In this document: positions 25,251 to 33,242 of the stretch, in pieces
Numbering within the stretch: position 1 is the stretch's first letter
Layout of the letters: each line of letters opens with the position of its first letter
Assembly (NCBI RefSeq): GCF_900169065.1
Contig: NZ_FXZB01000010.1
Location: 1 to 64,000 of the forward strand
Origin: Brevibacterium aurantiacum
Lineage (GTDB): Bacteria > Actinomycetota > Actinomycetes > Actinomycetales > Brevibacteriaceae
Length of the DNA stretch: 64,000 bases
Direction of reading: 5' to 3'
Notes under the pieces: generated by a model
Database searches by the model: none
What the model saw: the letters and a program-made list of their open reading frames with translations, nothing else
Told to the model about the DNA's origin: nothing
Made by a program: the position numbers and the translations under genes

Positions 25251-25832
25251 TCAGGCTGCCTGCTCTTCGGAGGCGGAATCCTCGCGCACGGACTTCAGTG
25301 CCTCGCCCCAGGCCACGAGGTCATCGGCCATCGAAGCAAACGGAGTCGCCGAGACCTCGGTCGGGGTGAAGACGCCATCGGCGAAGTCGGTGAAGAGGCT
25401 GAAGGAGGCCTGGTCACGGACAACAGCGAGCTTGTAGTTGGCAAGGATGTGGCGCAGGTGCTCGGCGGCACGCACACCCTTGTCGGCACCGTAGTTCACG
25501 ATGCCGGCGACCTTGTGGTTGAACTCGCTGGCCACGAAGTCCAGGGCGTTCTTCAGCGATCCGGAGATCGAGTGGTTGTACTCAGGGGTGACGAAGATGA
25601 AGGCGTCGAACTCGTTGAGCTTGGCGCCCCAGGCCTTGGTGTGATCGTTCTGGTACATGTTCGCGCCAGCCGGAATGACCTCGTCGAGCAGCGGCAGGTT
25701 GAACTCACCGAAGTCGACAACCTCGGCGCGCACGTCCTCGCGGCCGGCCAGCTGGTCCTTGGCCCAGGCGACGACCTGTGGGTTGAGTGCCTGTGGGCGT
25801 GAAGTTCCGGGAATGATGGCGATGTTGAGCAT
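25251..25832 (-). CDS. NAD(P)H-dependent FMN reductase
   Basis: A 193-residue flavodoxin-fold reductase. The FMN phosphate loop is at the start (IIPGTSRPQALN). The family's FVTPEYNHSISGSLKNALDF motif, which binds the flavin, is at about 78-97. It would pass electrons from NAD(P)H to FMN, quinones or azo compounds. The ATG at 25832 (MLNIAIIPG) is the family's usual start. It is divergent from the TetR regulator across a 358-base region with palindromes, so TetR control is likely. Confidence 0.85.
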   Translation of the reverse strand: MLNIAIIPGTSRPQALNPQVVAWAKDQLAGREDVRAEVVDFGEFNLPLLDEVIPAGANMYQNDHTKAWGAKLNEFDAFIFVTPEYNHSISGSLKNALDFVASEFNHKVAGIVNYGADKGVRAAEHLRHILANYKLAVVRDQASFSLFTDFADGVFTPTEVSATPFASMADDLVAWGEALKSVREDSASEEQAA

Positions 25833-26190
25833 GTCCGTCCTCTGTTCGATGGCAAGATGCAATGTCAGATAATTCTGTTCTTGGGCGTTCGGCACACAGC
25901 AGTCCACTGCGGTGCGCCCACGTTCGAACAACATGGTTGAAAACTTGATAATTCCAGATTCTGGAGTGATCGCTGTCACGTTGATCGTGGCGTCGTTGTC
26001 ACGTTCAACTGCGATTCGGACTCCTGGGGCACCTCTCTACCATCGGAAGAGCCGGGTTCGGATCACCATTCCGCAGGGCGCAGATCCCCGAATTCTGGGC
26101 GGAAGCGGCGATTCTCAGGCCAACGTGATGTATTCTCGGTTGGCAAGTGAAAGATTGTTCGATATCCGACCGCCAAGGAGCCCAAGCACC
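25833..26190. promoter_or_regulatory. Divergent control region, palindrome
   Basis: The region separates the FMN reductase and TetR genes. It has the palindrome TCCAGATTCTGGA at 25953-25965 and a repeat of GTCACGTT (first copy near 25975, second about 24 bases later). Either could bind the TetR product. No gene is supported here. Confidence 0.45.
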
Positions 26191-26853
26191 GTGAGATCAG
26201 CCAACGGCCGCAACAACATCCTCCGCTCAGCTCGGGACACCTTCGCTGCCAAGGGCTTCGACGGCGCCTCCATCCGCGATATCGCGCAGGCCGCCGGACT
26301 GAGCCTGTCCGCACTCTACTATTACTTCCCCTCCAAGCAGGAAGCTCTGTACGAGCTCGTGCACACTGCATACACCTGGTACAGCGAGCACAGCCGGGCC
26401 GCCATCGCCGAGGTGGGCGATGATCCCACCGAGCAGCTGACCGTGGCCGTGCGCTACCTCGCCCGGTACCGCATGGAGAACGTCTCCGTGTCCACAGTGC
26501 TGCTGCGCGACACCGAACGACTCACCGGCGACAATGCCGCCCGCGTCAAAGAACTCCAGCGCGAGGCGCGAGTCATCATGGGCGACATCGTCCAATCAGG
26601 CATCGATGACGGAACGTTCCGCGTCGACAGCGCACCGCTGGTCACACGTGCGATCCACTCGATCTGCAACTCGCTCTCGCTCTGGTACCGCCCCACCGGC
26701 GACCTCACGCCCGATGTCATCGAGCGCGATTTCACCCAGTACTCACTGCGCATCCTGGGACTCGATCCCAGCAGCGAGGAGCTCGACCGCCTCATGGCGC
26801 TGCCGATCAGCCAGGCAGGCATGCTCGACTTCATCTCCGACGACAAGGCCTGA
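26191..26853 (+). CDS. TetR-family transcriptional regulator
   Basis: A 220-residue regulator. The N-terminal helix-turn-helix reads ILRSARDTFAAKGFDGASIRDIA followed by LSLSALYYYFPSKQEALYEL. The C-terminal ligand domain resembles TetR_C_33/FadR-like regulators of acyl-CoA metabolism (VLLRDTERLTGD, YSLRILGL). The GTG at 26191 is chosen for its AAGGAG site; an ATG at 26127 would add 21 residues. It lies divergent from an FMN reductase and near a hydroxyacyl-CoA-type dehydrogenase, so a role in fatty-acid or aromatic acid breakdown is possible. Confidence 0.85.
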   Translation: MRSANGRNNILRSARDTFAAKGFDGASIRDIAQAAGLSLSALYYYFPSKQEALYELVHTAYTWYSEHSRAAIAEVGDDPTEQLTVAVRYLARYRMENVSVSTVLLRDTERLTGDNAARVKELQREARVIMGDIVQSGIDDGTFRVDSAPLVTRAIHSICNSLSLWYRPTGDLTPDVIERDFTQYSLRILGLDPSSEELDRLMALPISQAGMLDFISDDKA

Positions 26854-26918
26854 GTCCGGCCGGTCGGCAGACACCCGGGCCGCAGACACCAGCGGCGCTG
26901 CCCAGGTCACTATTTTCG

Positions 26919-26968
26919 CCCGAAGGTACTAATCACGCGCGGCGCCGTGCGTGATTAGTCCCTTCGGG
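26919..26968. terminator. Strong bidirectional terminator
   Basis: CCCGAAGG plus ACTAATCACGC pairs with GCGTGATTAGT plus CCTTCGGG, with one T/C mismatch: 19 pairs in all around an 8-base loop. It separates the convergent TetR and peptide-transport genes. Confidence 0.85.
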
Positions 26969-27018
26969 TATCTTTTGTCTCCAGAGCCGACCGCGGCCCC
27001 GCTCGACCAGCGGCCTGC

Positions 27019-28854
27019 TCAGCCGACGGTGGTGCGCAGGCTGCGGGCCAGTTCGCGGCGCTTTGCCTGCTCATCCGGGTCAGGCACGGGCAGCGATGCG
27101 ATAAGCCGCTTGGTGTAGTCGTTGCTCGGCGACCCCAGCACCTTCTCGCCCGTGCCCTCTTCCAACAGTTCACCGTGGAAGAGCACGCCGATGCGGTCGG
27201 AGAGCATATCGACGACGGCCAGGTCGTGGCTGATGAACAGGGCCGCGAAGTCGAACCTGTTCTGCAGTTCGACGAACAGCTCGAGCACCTTGGCCTGCAC
27301 CGACACGTCCAGCGCCGAGGTCGGTTCATCAGCGATGAGCAGTTCCGGGTCGAGGGCCAGTCCGCGTGCCAGGGAGGCTCTCTGACGCTGGCCGCCTGAG
27401 AGCTCGTGCGGGTACCTGGCAGCGTAGGCGCTGGGCAGCTGCACCGAGTCGAGGAGTTCGAGGACTCTCTTCTCACGGTCCTTAGCCGTCATGTCTCGCT
27501 TGTGGATGGCGAACGGCTCCGCCACACACTCACCGATCGTCAGGTGCGGGTTGAAGGAGGCCGCCGGGTCTTGGAAGACGAACCCGATCCGGCGCCTGAT
27601 AGGGGAGAACGCCTTCTCCTTGAACCCGACCATCTCGTGGTCGAGCACCTTGAGGCTGCCTCCGCTGGCCCTGGTCAGGCCGGCGATGGCACGCCCGATT
27701 GTGGTCTTGCCCGAGCCGGATTCGCCGACCAGTCCGTAGACCTCGCCGGCCTTGATGTCGAAGCTGACCGAGGACACCGCCTGGAAGTCCGATCGCCCGA
27801 ACCCTCCCGGGTAGACGATGTCGAGGTTTCGCGCCACGACGATGGATTCTCGTTCGTCTCGTGGCGTGCCGGAGTCAGGCCCCTCCCCCGCCGAGGTGGC
27901 GGTGGCCTTCCCGTCGCCACCTGCCGTCGCGCTCGAGCCACCGGCCCGCTCTTCGGCGGCAGCGGCCTTGCGGCTGCCGGCAACCGTCGATCCCAGGCGA
28001 GGAACAGCGCCGAGGAGGTCACGCGTGTACTGCTCCTTCGGGTCACTGAAGAGCTGCTTGACCGAGGACACCTCGACGAGGTCACCGCGATACATCACGG
28101 CCACCCGATCGGCGAGGTCGGCGACGACACCCATGTTGTGGGTGATGAGCACGATCGCGGTCCCTGTCTCATCGCGCAGGTCCCGCAGCAGGTCGAGGAT
28201 CTCGGCCTGGACGGTGACGTCGAGAGCCGTCGTCGGCTCGTCGGCGACGATGAGTTCGGCGCCCAGCGCCAGCGCCATGGCGATGACGATGCGCTGCTTC
28301 TGCCCACCGGAGAACTGATGCGGATAGTAGTCGAAGCGGTTCTGCGCATCGGGAATCCCGACCTGCTCCATCGCGGCGATGACCTTGGCCTTGAGCTCGG
28401 CCTTGCTCGCACGTTTGTGGTGGGCCCGCAGGCCCTCGGCGATCTGCCACCCCACGGTGTAGACGGGGTTGAGCGCCGTCGAGGGTTCCTGGAAGACCAT
28501 CGACACATCGGTTCCGCGCAGCTTGCGCAGCTGCTCCCCGGAGACGCTGAGCACGTCCTTGCCGGAGACGATGACGACGCCCGACCGCTGTGCGGTTTCG
28601 GGCAGGAGTCCGAGGATGCTGCGTGCCGTCACGGTCTTGCCGGAGCCGGATTCGCCCACGATGGCCAGCACCTCCCCTGGGGTGACCGACAGGGTCACGT
28701 TCTTCACCGCGTGGACGTCGCCGCCGTCGGTGGAGAAGGTGACGTCGAGCCCGTCGATGTCGAGGATGCTCTTCGCCCGACTGGCTGTGCTGTCCGAGCC
28801 GGCCGCGCTGTCCGAGCCGTCGGTGCTGTTGTCTTTCACGTTCTCATTCATCAC
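27019..28854 (-). CDS. Oligopeptide ABC transporter, fused double ATPase
   Basis: A 611-residue cytoplasmic protein with two complete ABC ATPase domains in one chain. The first (about 30-290) has the Walker A GESGSGKTVT, the signature FSGGQKQRI and the Walker B LIVADEPTTALD. The second (about 340-590) has GESGSGKTTIG, LSGGQRQRASLA and LIADEPTSALD. A Gly/Ala/Ser-rich linker joins them. This is a DppD-DppF-type fusion that powers peptide uptake. The start overlaps the permease stop, so it is the last gene of the operon with binding protein and two permeases. A strong terminator follows. Confidence 0.9.
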   Translation of the reverse strand: MMNENVKDNSTDGSDSAAGSDSTASRAKSILDIDGLDVTFSTDGGDVHAVKNVTLSVTPGEVLAIVGESGSGKTVTARSILGLLPETAQRSGVVIVSGKDVLSVSGEQLRKLRGTDVSMVFQEPSTALNPVYTVGWQIAEGLRAHHKRASKAELKAKVIAAMEQVGIPDAQNRFDYYPHQFSGGQKQRIVIAMALALGAELIVADEPTTALDVTVQAEILDLLRDLRDETGTAIVLITHNMGVVADLADRVAVMYRGDLVEVSSVKQLFSDPKEQYTRDLLGAVPRLGSTVAGSRKAAAAEERAGGSSATAGGDGKATATSAGEGPDSGTPRDERESIVVARNLDIVYPGGFGRSDFQAVSSVSFDIKAGEVYGLVGESGSGKTTIGRAIAGLTRASGGSLKVLDHEMVGFKEKAFSPIRRRIGFVFQDPAASFNPHLTIGECVAEPFAIHKRDMTAKDREKRVLELLDSVQLPSAYAARYPHELSGGQRQRASLARGLALDPELLIADEPTSALDVSVQAKVLELFVELQNRFDFAALFISHDLAVVDMLSDRIGVLFHGELLEEGTGEKVLGSPSNDYTKRLIASLPVPDPDEQAKRRELARSLRTTVG

Positions 28855-29861
28855 TTGGCCTCCGCGGTCTCATTGATGCTCGACGATGAGCCGGCCTTCG
28901 CGGCCTTCGCTGTCTTGGCGCCCTTGGCTTTGCGACGCACCCGCAGACGCGGGTCGTTGAGGTCGTTCATCGACTCGCCGACGAGGGTGATGCCCAAAAC
29001 GGTCAGCACGATCGCCAAGCCTGGGAAGACCGAGGTCCACCACACGCCGCTGGTCACGTCGGGCAGTGCCTTGTTGAGGTCATAGCCCCATTCCGACGCC
29101 GAGGTGGGTTCGATTCCGAAGCCCAGGAACCCGAGTCCGGCCAGAGTCAGAATCGCCTCGGAGGAGTTGAGGGTGAAGATCAGCGGCAGAGTACGGGTGG
29201 CATTCCGGAAGATGTGCTTTGAGATGATCCGGGTCTTCGAAGCACCGAGCACGATCGCCGATTCGACGAAGGGCTCTGCCTTCAGGCGCAGGGTCTCTGC
29301 GCGGACGACGCGGAAGTACTGCGGAATGAAGACCACGGTGATCGAGAACGCGGCCGCGGCGATGCCGCCCCAGGCACTCGACTGACCGCCGGAGATCGCA
29401 ATCGACATGACCAGCGCCAGCAGCAGGGTCGGGAAGGCATAGACCGCGTCGGCGATGACAACGAGGATGCGGTCGAGCCAACCGCCGAGGTAGCCCGAGA
29501 CGAGTCCCAGGATCACGCCGGCGAAGAGTGACATGATCACGGCCACGATGATGACGGCCACCGCGGTCTGGGCTCCCCAGACCACACGGGAGAAGACGTC
29601 GTAGCCGCCGACGGTCGTTCCCCAGATGTGGGTCCCGCCAGGTGGCAGCTTCGATCCGAAGTTGCCCTCGGAGGTGCCCAGCTGGTTGAACCCGTAGGGG
29701 GCGATCAGCGGTGCGAAGATCGCGCAGATGAGGACGATGCCGCACAGGATGAGACCCGTGATGAGCATCCCTCGCTGCAGACCCACTGACTGACGAAGAT
29801 GGGAGACGATCGGGAGGCGGGAGAACCAGGACTTCTTGGCTGTGTTGTCTGGAGTGGACAT
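28851..29861 (-). CDS. Peptide ABC transporter permease (DppC type)
   Basis: A 336-residue permease with a cytoplasmic N-terminus and six helices. The BPD-transporter motif is near 200-240 (ESAIVLGASKTRIISKHIFRNA, the EAA loop that docks on the ATPase). The N-terminal QRGMLITGLILCGIVLICAIFAPLIAPY is the usual OppC_N opening. The ATG overlaps the DppB stop (TGATG), and the 3' end overlaps the ATPase start. The C-terminal tail is Lys/Ala-rich. Confidence 0.9.
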   Translation of the reverse strand: MSTPDNTAKKSWFSRLPIVSHLRQSVGLQRGMLITGLILCGIVLICAIFAPLIAPYGFNQLGTSEGNFGSKLPPGGTHIWGTTVGGYDVFSRVVWGAQTAVAVIIVAVIMSLFAGVILGLVSGYLGGWLDRILVVIADAVYAFPTLLLALVMSIAISGGQSSAWGGIAAAAFSITVVFIPQYFRVVRAETLRLKAEPFVESAIVLGASKTRIISKHIFRNATRTLPLIFTLNSSEAILTLAGLGFLGFGIEPTSASEWGYDLNKALPDVTSGVWWTSVFPGLAIVLTVLGITLVGESMNDLNDPRLRVRRKAKGAKTAKAAKAGSSSSINETAEAK

Positions 29862-30952
29862 CAGTACCTCACTCGGGGGTCGATGAAGGCGGCGATGACG
29901 TCGACGAGGAAGTTGGTCAGCGCCACGATGATGGCGAGGAAGACCACGATTCCCTGGACGGCCACGAAGTCACGGGCGGTGAGGTATTCGGCGAGCTTGA
30001 AGCCCAGCCCCTTCCATTCGAACGTCGTCTCCGTGAGCACGGCGCCGGCGAGCATGAGCGCGATCTGCATGCCCATGACCGTGATGATCGGGATCAGCGC
30101 GGGACGGTAGGCGTGTTTGGTGACCAGGCGGTATTCGGAGATGCCGCGGGACCGGCCGGAGTCGATGTACTGCTGGCCCAGGGTGCCGATGAGGTTCGTG
30201 CGCACGAGGCGGAGGAAGACTCCCGCCGTGAGCACGCCGAGGGCGATCGCGGGCAGGACCGCGTGGGCGAGCACATCGCCGAGAACCTCGAAGTTGCCGA
30301 TGCGGATCGCATCGATGATGTAGAACCGGGTGGGCCCAACCACGCCCGACATGATGTATTCGGTCTCGGTGGTGCCGCGACCCGCCACGGGCAGGATGGG
30401 CAGGAAGACGCCGAAGACCAGCTTGAGGATCATGCCCGCGAAGAACACGGGAGTCGCGTAGCCGAGGATCGCGAGGATGCGCAGCGCGGCGTCGGGGGCC
30501 TTGTCCCTGTGGTAGGCAGCGAGCATGCCCAGCGGGATGCCGAGGATGAACGCGACGATGAGGGCGTAGAAGACGAGCTCGATGGTCGCGGTGCCGTAGT
30601 TGAGCAGAATGCTCGACACGGGTTGGCCGTCTGAGACCGTGGTGCCGAAGTCGCCCTTGAGCAGATTGCCCATGTATTCGAAGTACTGGACGAGGAGCGG
30701 CCGGTCGTAGCCGGCGGCATGGATGCGTTCGGCCAACTGGCTCTTGGTCAGGCGTCCACCCAGAGATGCGGTGATCGGATCACCGGTGATGCGCATGAGG
30801 AAGAAGACCAGAGTGGTGAGGATGAAGATGGTGGGAATGATGAGGAGGAATCGGATGACGACGTAGCGTCCCAATCCGCCCCCCGAGGGCTTCTTCACCG
30901 CGACCGAGGTCTCGGCGGCTTCTGCCCCTGGTTCGCTGATGGCTGCAGACAT
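29861..30952 (-). CDS. Peptide ABC transporter permease (DppB type)
   Basis: A 363-residue permease. After a 30-residue leader comes YVVIRFLLIIPTIFILTTLVFFLMR, the usual first helix, and then the ITGDPI motif. Five more helices and the EAA-type loop (DSGRSRGISEYRLVTKHAYR) follow. The ATG at 30952 (MSAAISE) has a GAAGGA site at good spacing; one 12 bases upstream (30964) is less likely. It is the second gene of the peptide operon. About 310 bases, including repeats and a hairpin, separate it from the binding-protein gene. Confidence 0.88.
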   Translation of the reverse strand: MSAAISEPGAEAAETSVAVKKPSGGGLGRYVVIRFLLIIPTIFILTTLVFFLMRITGDPITASLGGRLTKSQLAERIHAAGYDRPLLVQYFEYMGNLLKGDFGTTVSDGQPVSSILLNYGTATIELVFYALIVAFILGIPLGMLAAYHRDKAPDAALRILAILGYATPVFFAGMILKLVFGVFLPILPVAGRGTTETEYIMSGVVGPTRFYIIDAIRIGNFEVLGDVLAHAVLPAIALGVLTAGVFLRLVRTNLIGTLGQQYIDSGRSRGISEYRLVTKHAYRPALIPIITVMGMQIALMLAGAVLTETTFEWKGLGFKLAEYLTARDFVAVQGIVVFLAIIVALTNFLVDVIAAFIDPRVRY

Positions 30953-31025
30953 GTGTTCCTTCATTGCTGGCGTCGACGCTCAGAAAGCTCGAGTGCCGAC
31001 GTGGTTCTTGTTCGGTGCCACAGAG

Positions 31026-31131
31026 TGCGGGCACGCTGGATGCGGTTGCAGACACGCTGAATGCGTTCGCGGGCACGCTGGATGCGGCTGCGGGCACGCT
31101 GGGTTGCGGTCGCAGGCATGCTGGGATGCCA
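31026..31131. repeat. 21-bp tandem repeat, five units
   Basis: Units start at 31026, 31047, 31068, 31089 and 31111 and share the core GCGGGCACGCTGGATGCGG with a few changes. The period is 21 bases, with one unit of 22. It lies between the binding-protein and permease genes of the peptide operon. Confidence 0.75.
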
Positions 31132-31144
31132 TGCGAACGCACCA

Positions 31145-31182
31145 CGAGGTGCAGGCGGGCCGGGCGGCTCACCTGCACCTCG
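31145..31182 (-). terminator. Hairpin after binding-protein gene
   Basis: CGAGGTGCAGG pairs perfectly with CCTGCACCTCG around a 16-base loop. It sits about 80 bases after the binding-protein stop. It has no T-run, so it could be an RNA-stabilising hairpin or a partial terminator within the operon. Confidence 0.5.
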
Positions 31183-31261
31183 AATGACGATCAGGTCATG
31201 GATCGTCGCGGCGTAGCCATGCGCACTCTCACGTCGTTGGCGACGTGTGTGGTTCGCGCTC

Positions 31262-32893
31262 TCACTTGCTCAGCAGCGCCAACCGGAACTGGAACGCGGG
31301 GTCAAGGGTGTCATCGACGCCCTTGACGTCCTTGCCCGAGACCGCGATCTGGTTGCCCTGAAGCAGCGGCAGGGTCGGCAGCTCTTCGGCCAGCTGACCC
31401 TGAATCTTCTTCAGCGCGTCTGCGCGCTTGCCCTTGTCGTCGATGGAGGACTGAGCGTTCAGTTCCTTGTTCATCGTCTTATCCCGGTAGTGATTGGCCA
31501 GGAAGCTCGGTGTCTCGTCGGTGTCATAGAAGAACGGCACCAGGTAGTTGTCGGCATCCGAGTAGTCCGGGAACCAGCCGAGCTGGTACATGGGGTAGGC
31601 GTCGTCGGTGCGGTCCTTGCTGTACTGCACCCATTCGGTCGACTGCAGGTTGACCTTGAACAGCCCGGTCTTGTCCAGCTGATCCTTGACCAGAGCGTAT
31701 TCGTCGCCCGAGGAGGGACCGTAGTGGTCGGGGTTGTACTGCAGGTTGAGCGTGACCGGTGTCTTGACGCCGGCATCCTTGAGGGCTTTCTTGGCCTTGT
31801 CGACATCGGCTCCGCCCTGACCGTCACCGTACTCCGACTTCAACGGCTCGTCGGCGCCCGGCAGTCCATCGGGAACATGCGAGTACAGAGGAGTGAAGGT
31901 GTCTTTGTAGACCTGGGAGGCGATTGCCTGACGATCCACCGAGTCGGCCATGGCCTGACGCACGGCCAGGGACTTCTTCTCATCCGCATTGTCGGTCTTG
32001 GCACCGAAGGGCATCGTGTCCATGTTGAAGACGATGTAGCGGATCTCGCCGCCGGGGCCCTTGTGCACCTTGAGGTCCTCGTTCTTGCCGAGGTCTTCGA
32101 CGTCGGTGGCCGAGAGCGAACGCCAGGCCACGTCGATCGTGTTCTCCTGGACGTCGAGCTTCATGTTGTTGGCGTCCGAGTAGTACTTCATCTGCACGGT
32201 CTCGGTCTTCGCCGGCTCGATGAAGCCCTTGTAGTCGGGGTTGGCTTTGTAGGTGATGAGTTCGTTGAACTTGAATCCGTCGATCGTGTAGGGACCGGCA
32301 AAGGCCTTGCCGTCGACGATGTCCTGGTTCTCAGTGATCTTGTCCGCCTCGAAGACGTCCTCGTCGACGATCGGTCCTGCGGCACTGGCCAGCACACCTG
32401 GGAAGGTCTGGTCGTTCTTGCGCTTGAGGTTGAAGATGACCGTGGAGTCATCCGGAGTCTCAACTGATTCCAGGCCGCCGAGGAGGGACGACGGTCCGTT
32501 CGGATCCTGAATCTTCAGCTGTCGATCGAAGGAGAACTTCACGTCCGAGGAGGTGAGTTCGTTTCCGTTCGCATACTTCAGCCCGTCCTTGAGCTTGACC
32601 TCGTACTTCGTCGGCTCACTGAAGTCCGCCGATTCTGCGATGGAGGGATTGAGGTCCGCGGTTCCCGGCTTGTAGGCCAGGATGAACGGATAGACCTGCT
32701 GCTCGACGAGCGAGCTTCCGTTGTCATAGGCACCGGCCGGGTCGAGAGCGACAACCTTGTCTGTGGTTCCCACTGTGAGGGAGCCACCGCCCTCTTCACC
32801 GTCGTTGCCGGTGGTCGAGGTCGAGCATGCCGAGAGTAGCAAAGCGCCGGCAGCGGCGATGGCCACTGCCTTTGCACCAGTTCGACGTTTCAT
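31262..32893 (-). CDS. Peptide ABC transporter substrate-binding lipoprotein
   Basis: A 543-residue SBP_bac_5 protein. The signal peptide ends in a lipobox (LLLSAC), with Cys at about position 23. GGSLTVGTTDKVVALDPAGAYD and LNPSIAESADFSEPTKYEVKLKDGLKYANG are the usual family motifs. The family's C-terminal region with DNYLVPFFY follows. It captures oligopeptides outside the membrane and hands them to the DppB/DppC permeases. The ATG at 32893 follows AAGGAACACA; two other ATG codons upstream lack a ribosome site. It is the first gene of the operon. Confidence 0.88.
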   Translation of the reverse strand: MKRRTGAKAVAIAAAGALLLSACSTSTTGNDGEEGGGSLTVGTTDKVVALDPAGAYDNGSSLVEQQVYPFILAYKPGTADLNPSIAESADFSEPTKYEVKLKDGLKYANGNELTSSDVKFSFDRQLKIQDPNGPSSLLGGLESVETPDDSTVIFNLKRKNDQTFPGVLASAAGPIVDEDVFEADKITENQDIVDGKAFAGPYTIDGFKFNELITYKANPDYKGFIEPAKTETVQMKYYSDANNMKLDVQENTIDVAWRSLSATDVEDLGKNEDLKVHKGPGGEIRYIVFNMDTMPFGAKTDNADEKKSLAVRQAMADSVDRQAIASQVYKDTFTPLYSHVPDGLPGADEPLKSEYGDGQGGADVDKAKKALKDAGVKTPVTLNLQYNPDHYGPSSGDEYALVKDQLDKTGLFKVNLQSTEWVQYSKDRTDDAYPMYQLGWFPDYSDADNYLVPFFYDTDETPSFLANHYRDKTMNKELNAQSSIDDKGKRADALKKIQGQLAEELPTLPLLQGNQIAVSGKDVKGVDDTLDPAFQFRLALLSK

Positions 32894-33242
32894 TGTGTTC
32901 CTTGTCATCCAAAGTGCTCTCCGTGTCGTCTTTGCTCGGAGAGATCCGCACCACATCTTACGGCCGCCGTCCCAAATAGTGAACTGAATAGTATGACTCC
33001 GCCCACTCTGTCATCACTTTGAAACCTCGCGGTGACCGCTCAGAAGACCGCGCCCGAGCTGATTTTCCGGGCCGACACCACTGGATTTGCGTCGCGGGTC
33101 ACAATCCGTTTGACTTATGAGGTCAATCACAGAGAAAACTCACGTTTTCGTCGCTGATTGCCCATGAAAATGCTCGATCGGGCTCACTGCCGGGTCCCGC
33201 CGAATGTTCGTTTCCACTTTTTGCCTCCCTGATAGGAGAAGC
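32894..33242. promoter_or_regulatory. Divergent control region, TTGAC palindrome
   Basis: A 349-base region between the peptide-binding protein (leftward) and the alanine symporter (rightward). TTGAC and GTCAA form an inverted repeat with a 7-base spacer at 33110-33126, a layout often bound by GntR- or TetR-like regulators. No gene is supported. Confidence 0.45.

Larger units (their letters stand above)
30953..31261. other. Intergenic region between binding protein and permease genes
   Basis: There is no supported gene in this stretch inside the peptide operon. It holds five 21-base tandem units (31026-31131), a perfect 11-base stem (31145-31182) and a short hairpin with ACGTCG and CGACGT arms near 31230. 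It may adjust the amounts of binding protein and permease made from one transcript. Confidence 0.6.

Noticed and set aside
27406..29085. A long open frame on the plus strand opposite the peptide-transport ATPase
   Set aside because: It mirrors the GC-rich coding frame, has no domain sense, and the opposite strand has two full ABC ATPase domains.
31026..31131. CRISPR-like array
   Set aside because: The repeats are directly adjacent with no spacers, and no cas genes are present.
30780..31178. A Ser/Val/Pro/Ala-rich small protein encoded by the 21-bp array on the minus strand
   Set aside because: The frame overlaps the start of the permease gene, has no ribosome site and arises only from the repeat.
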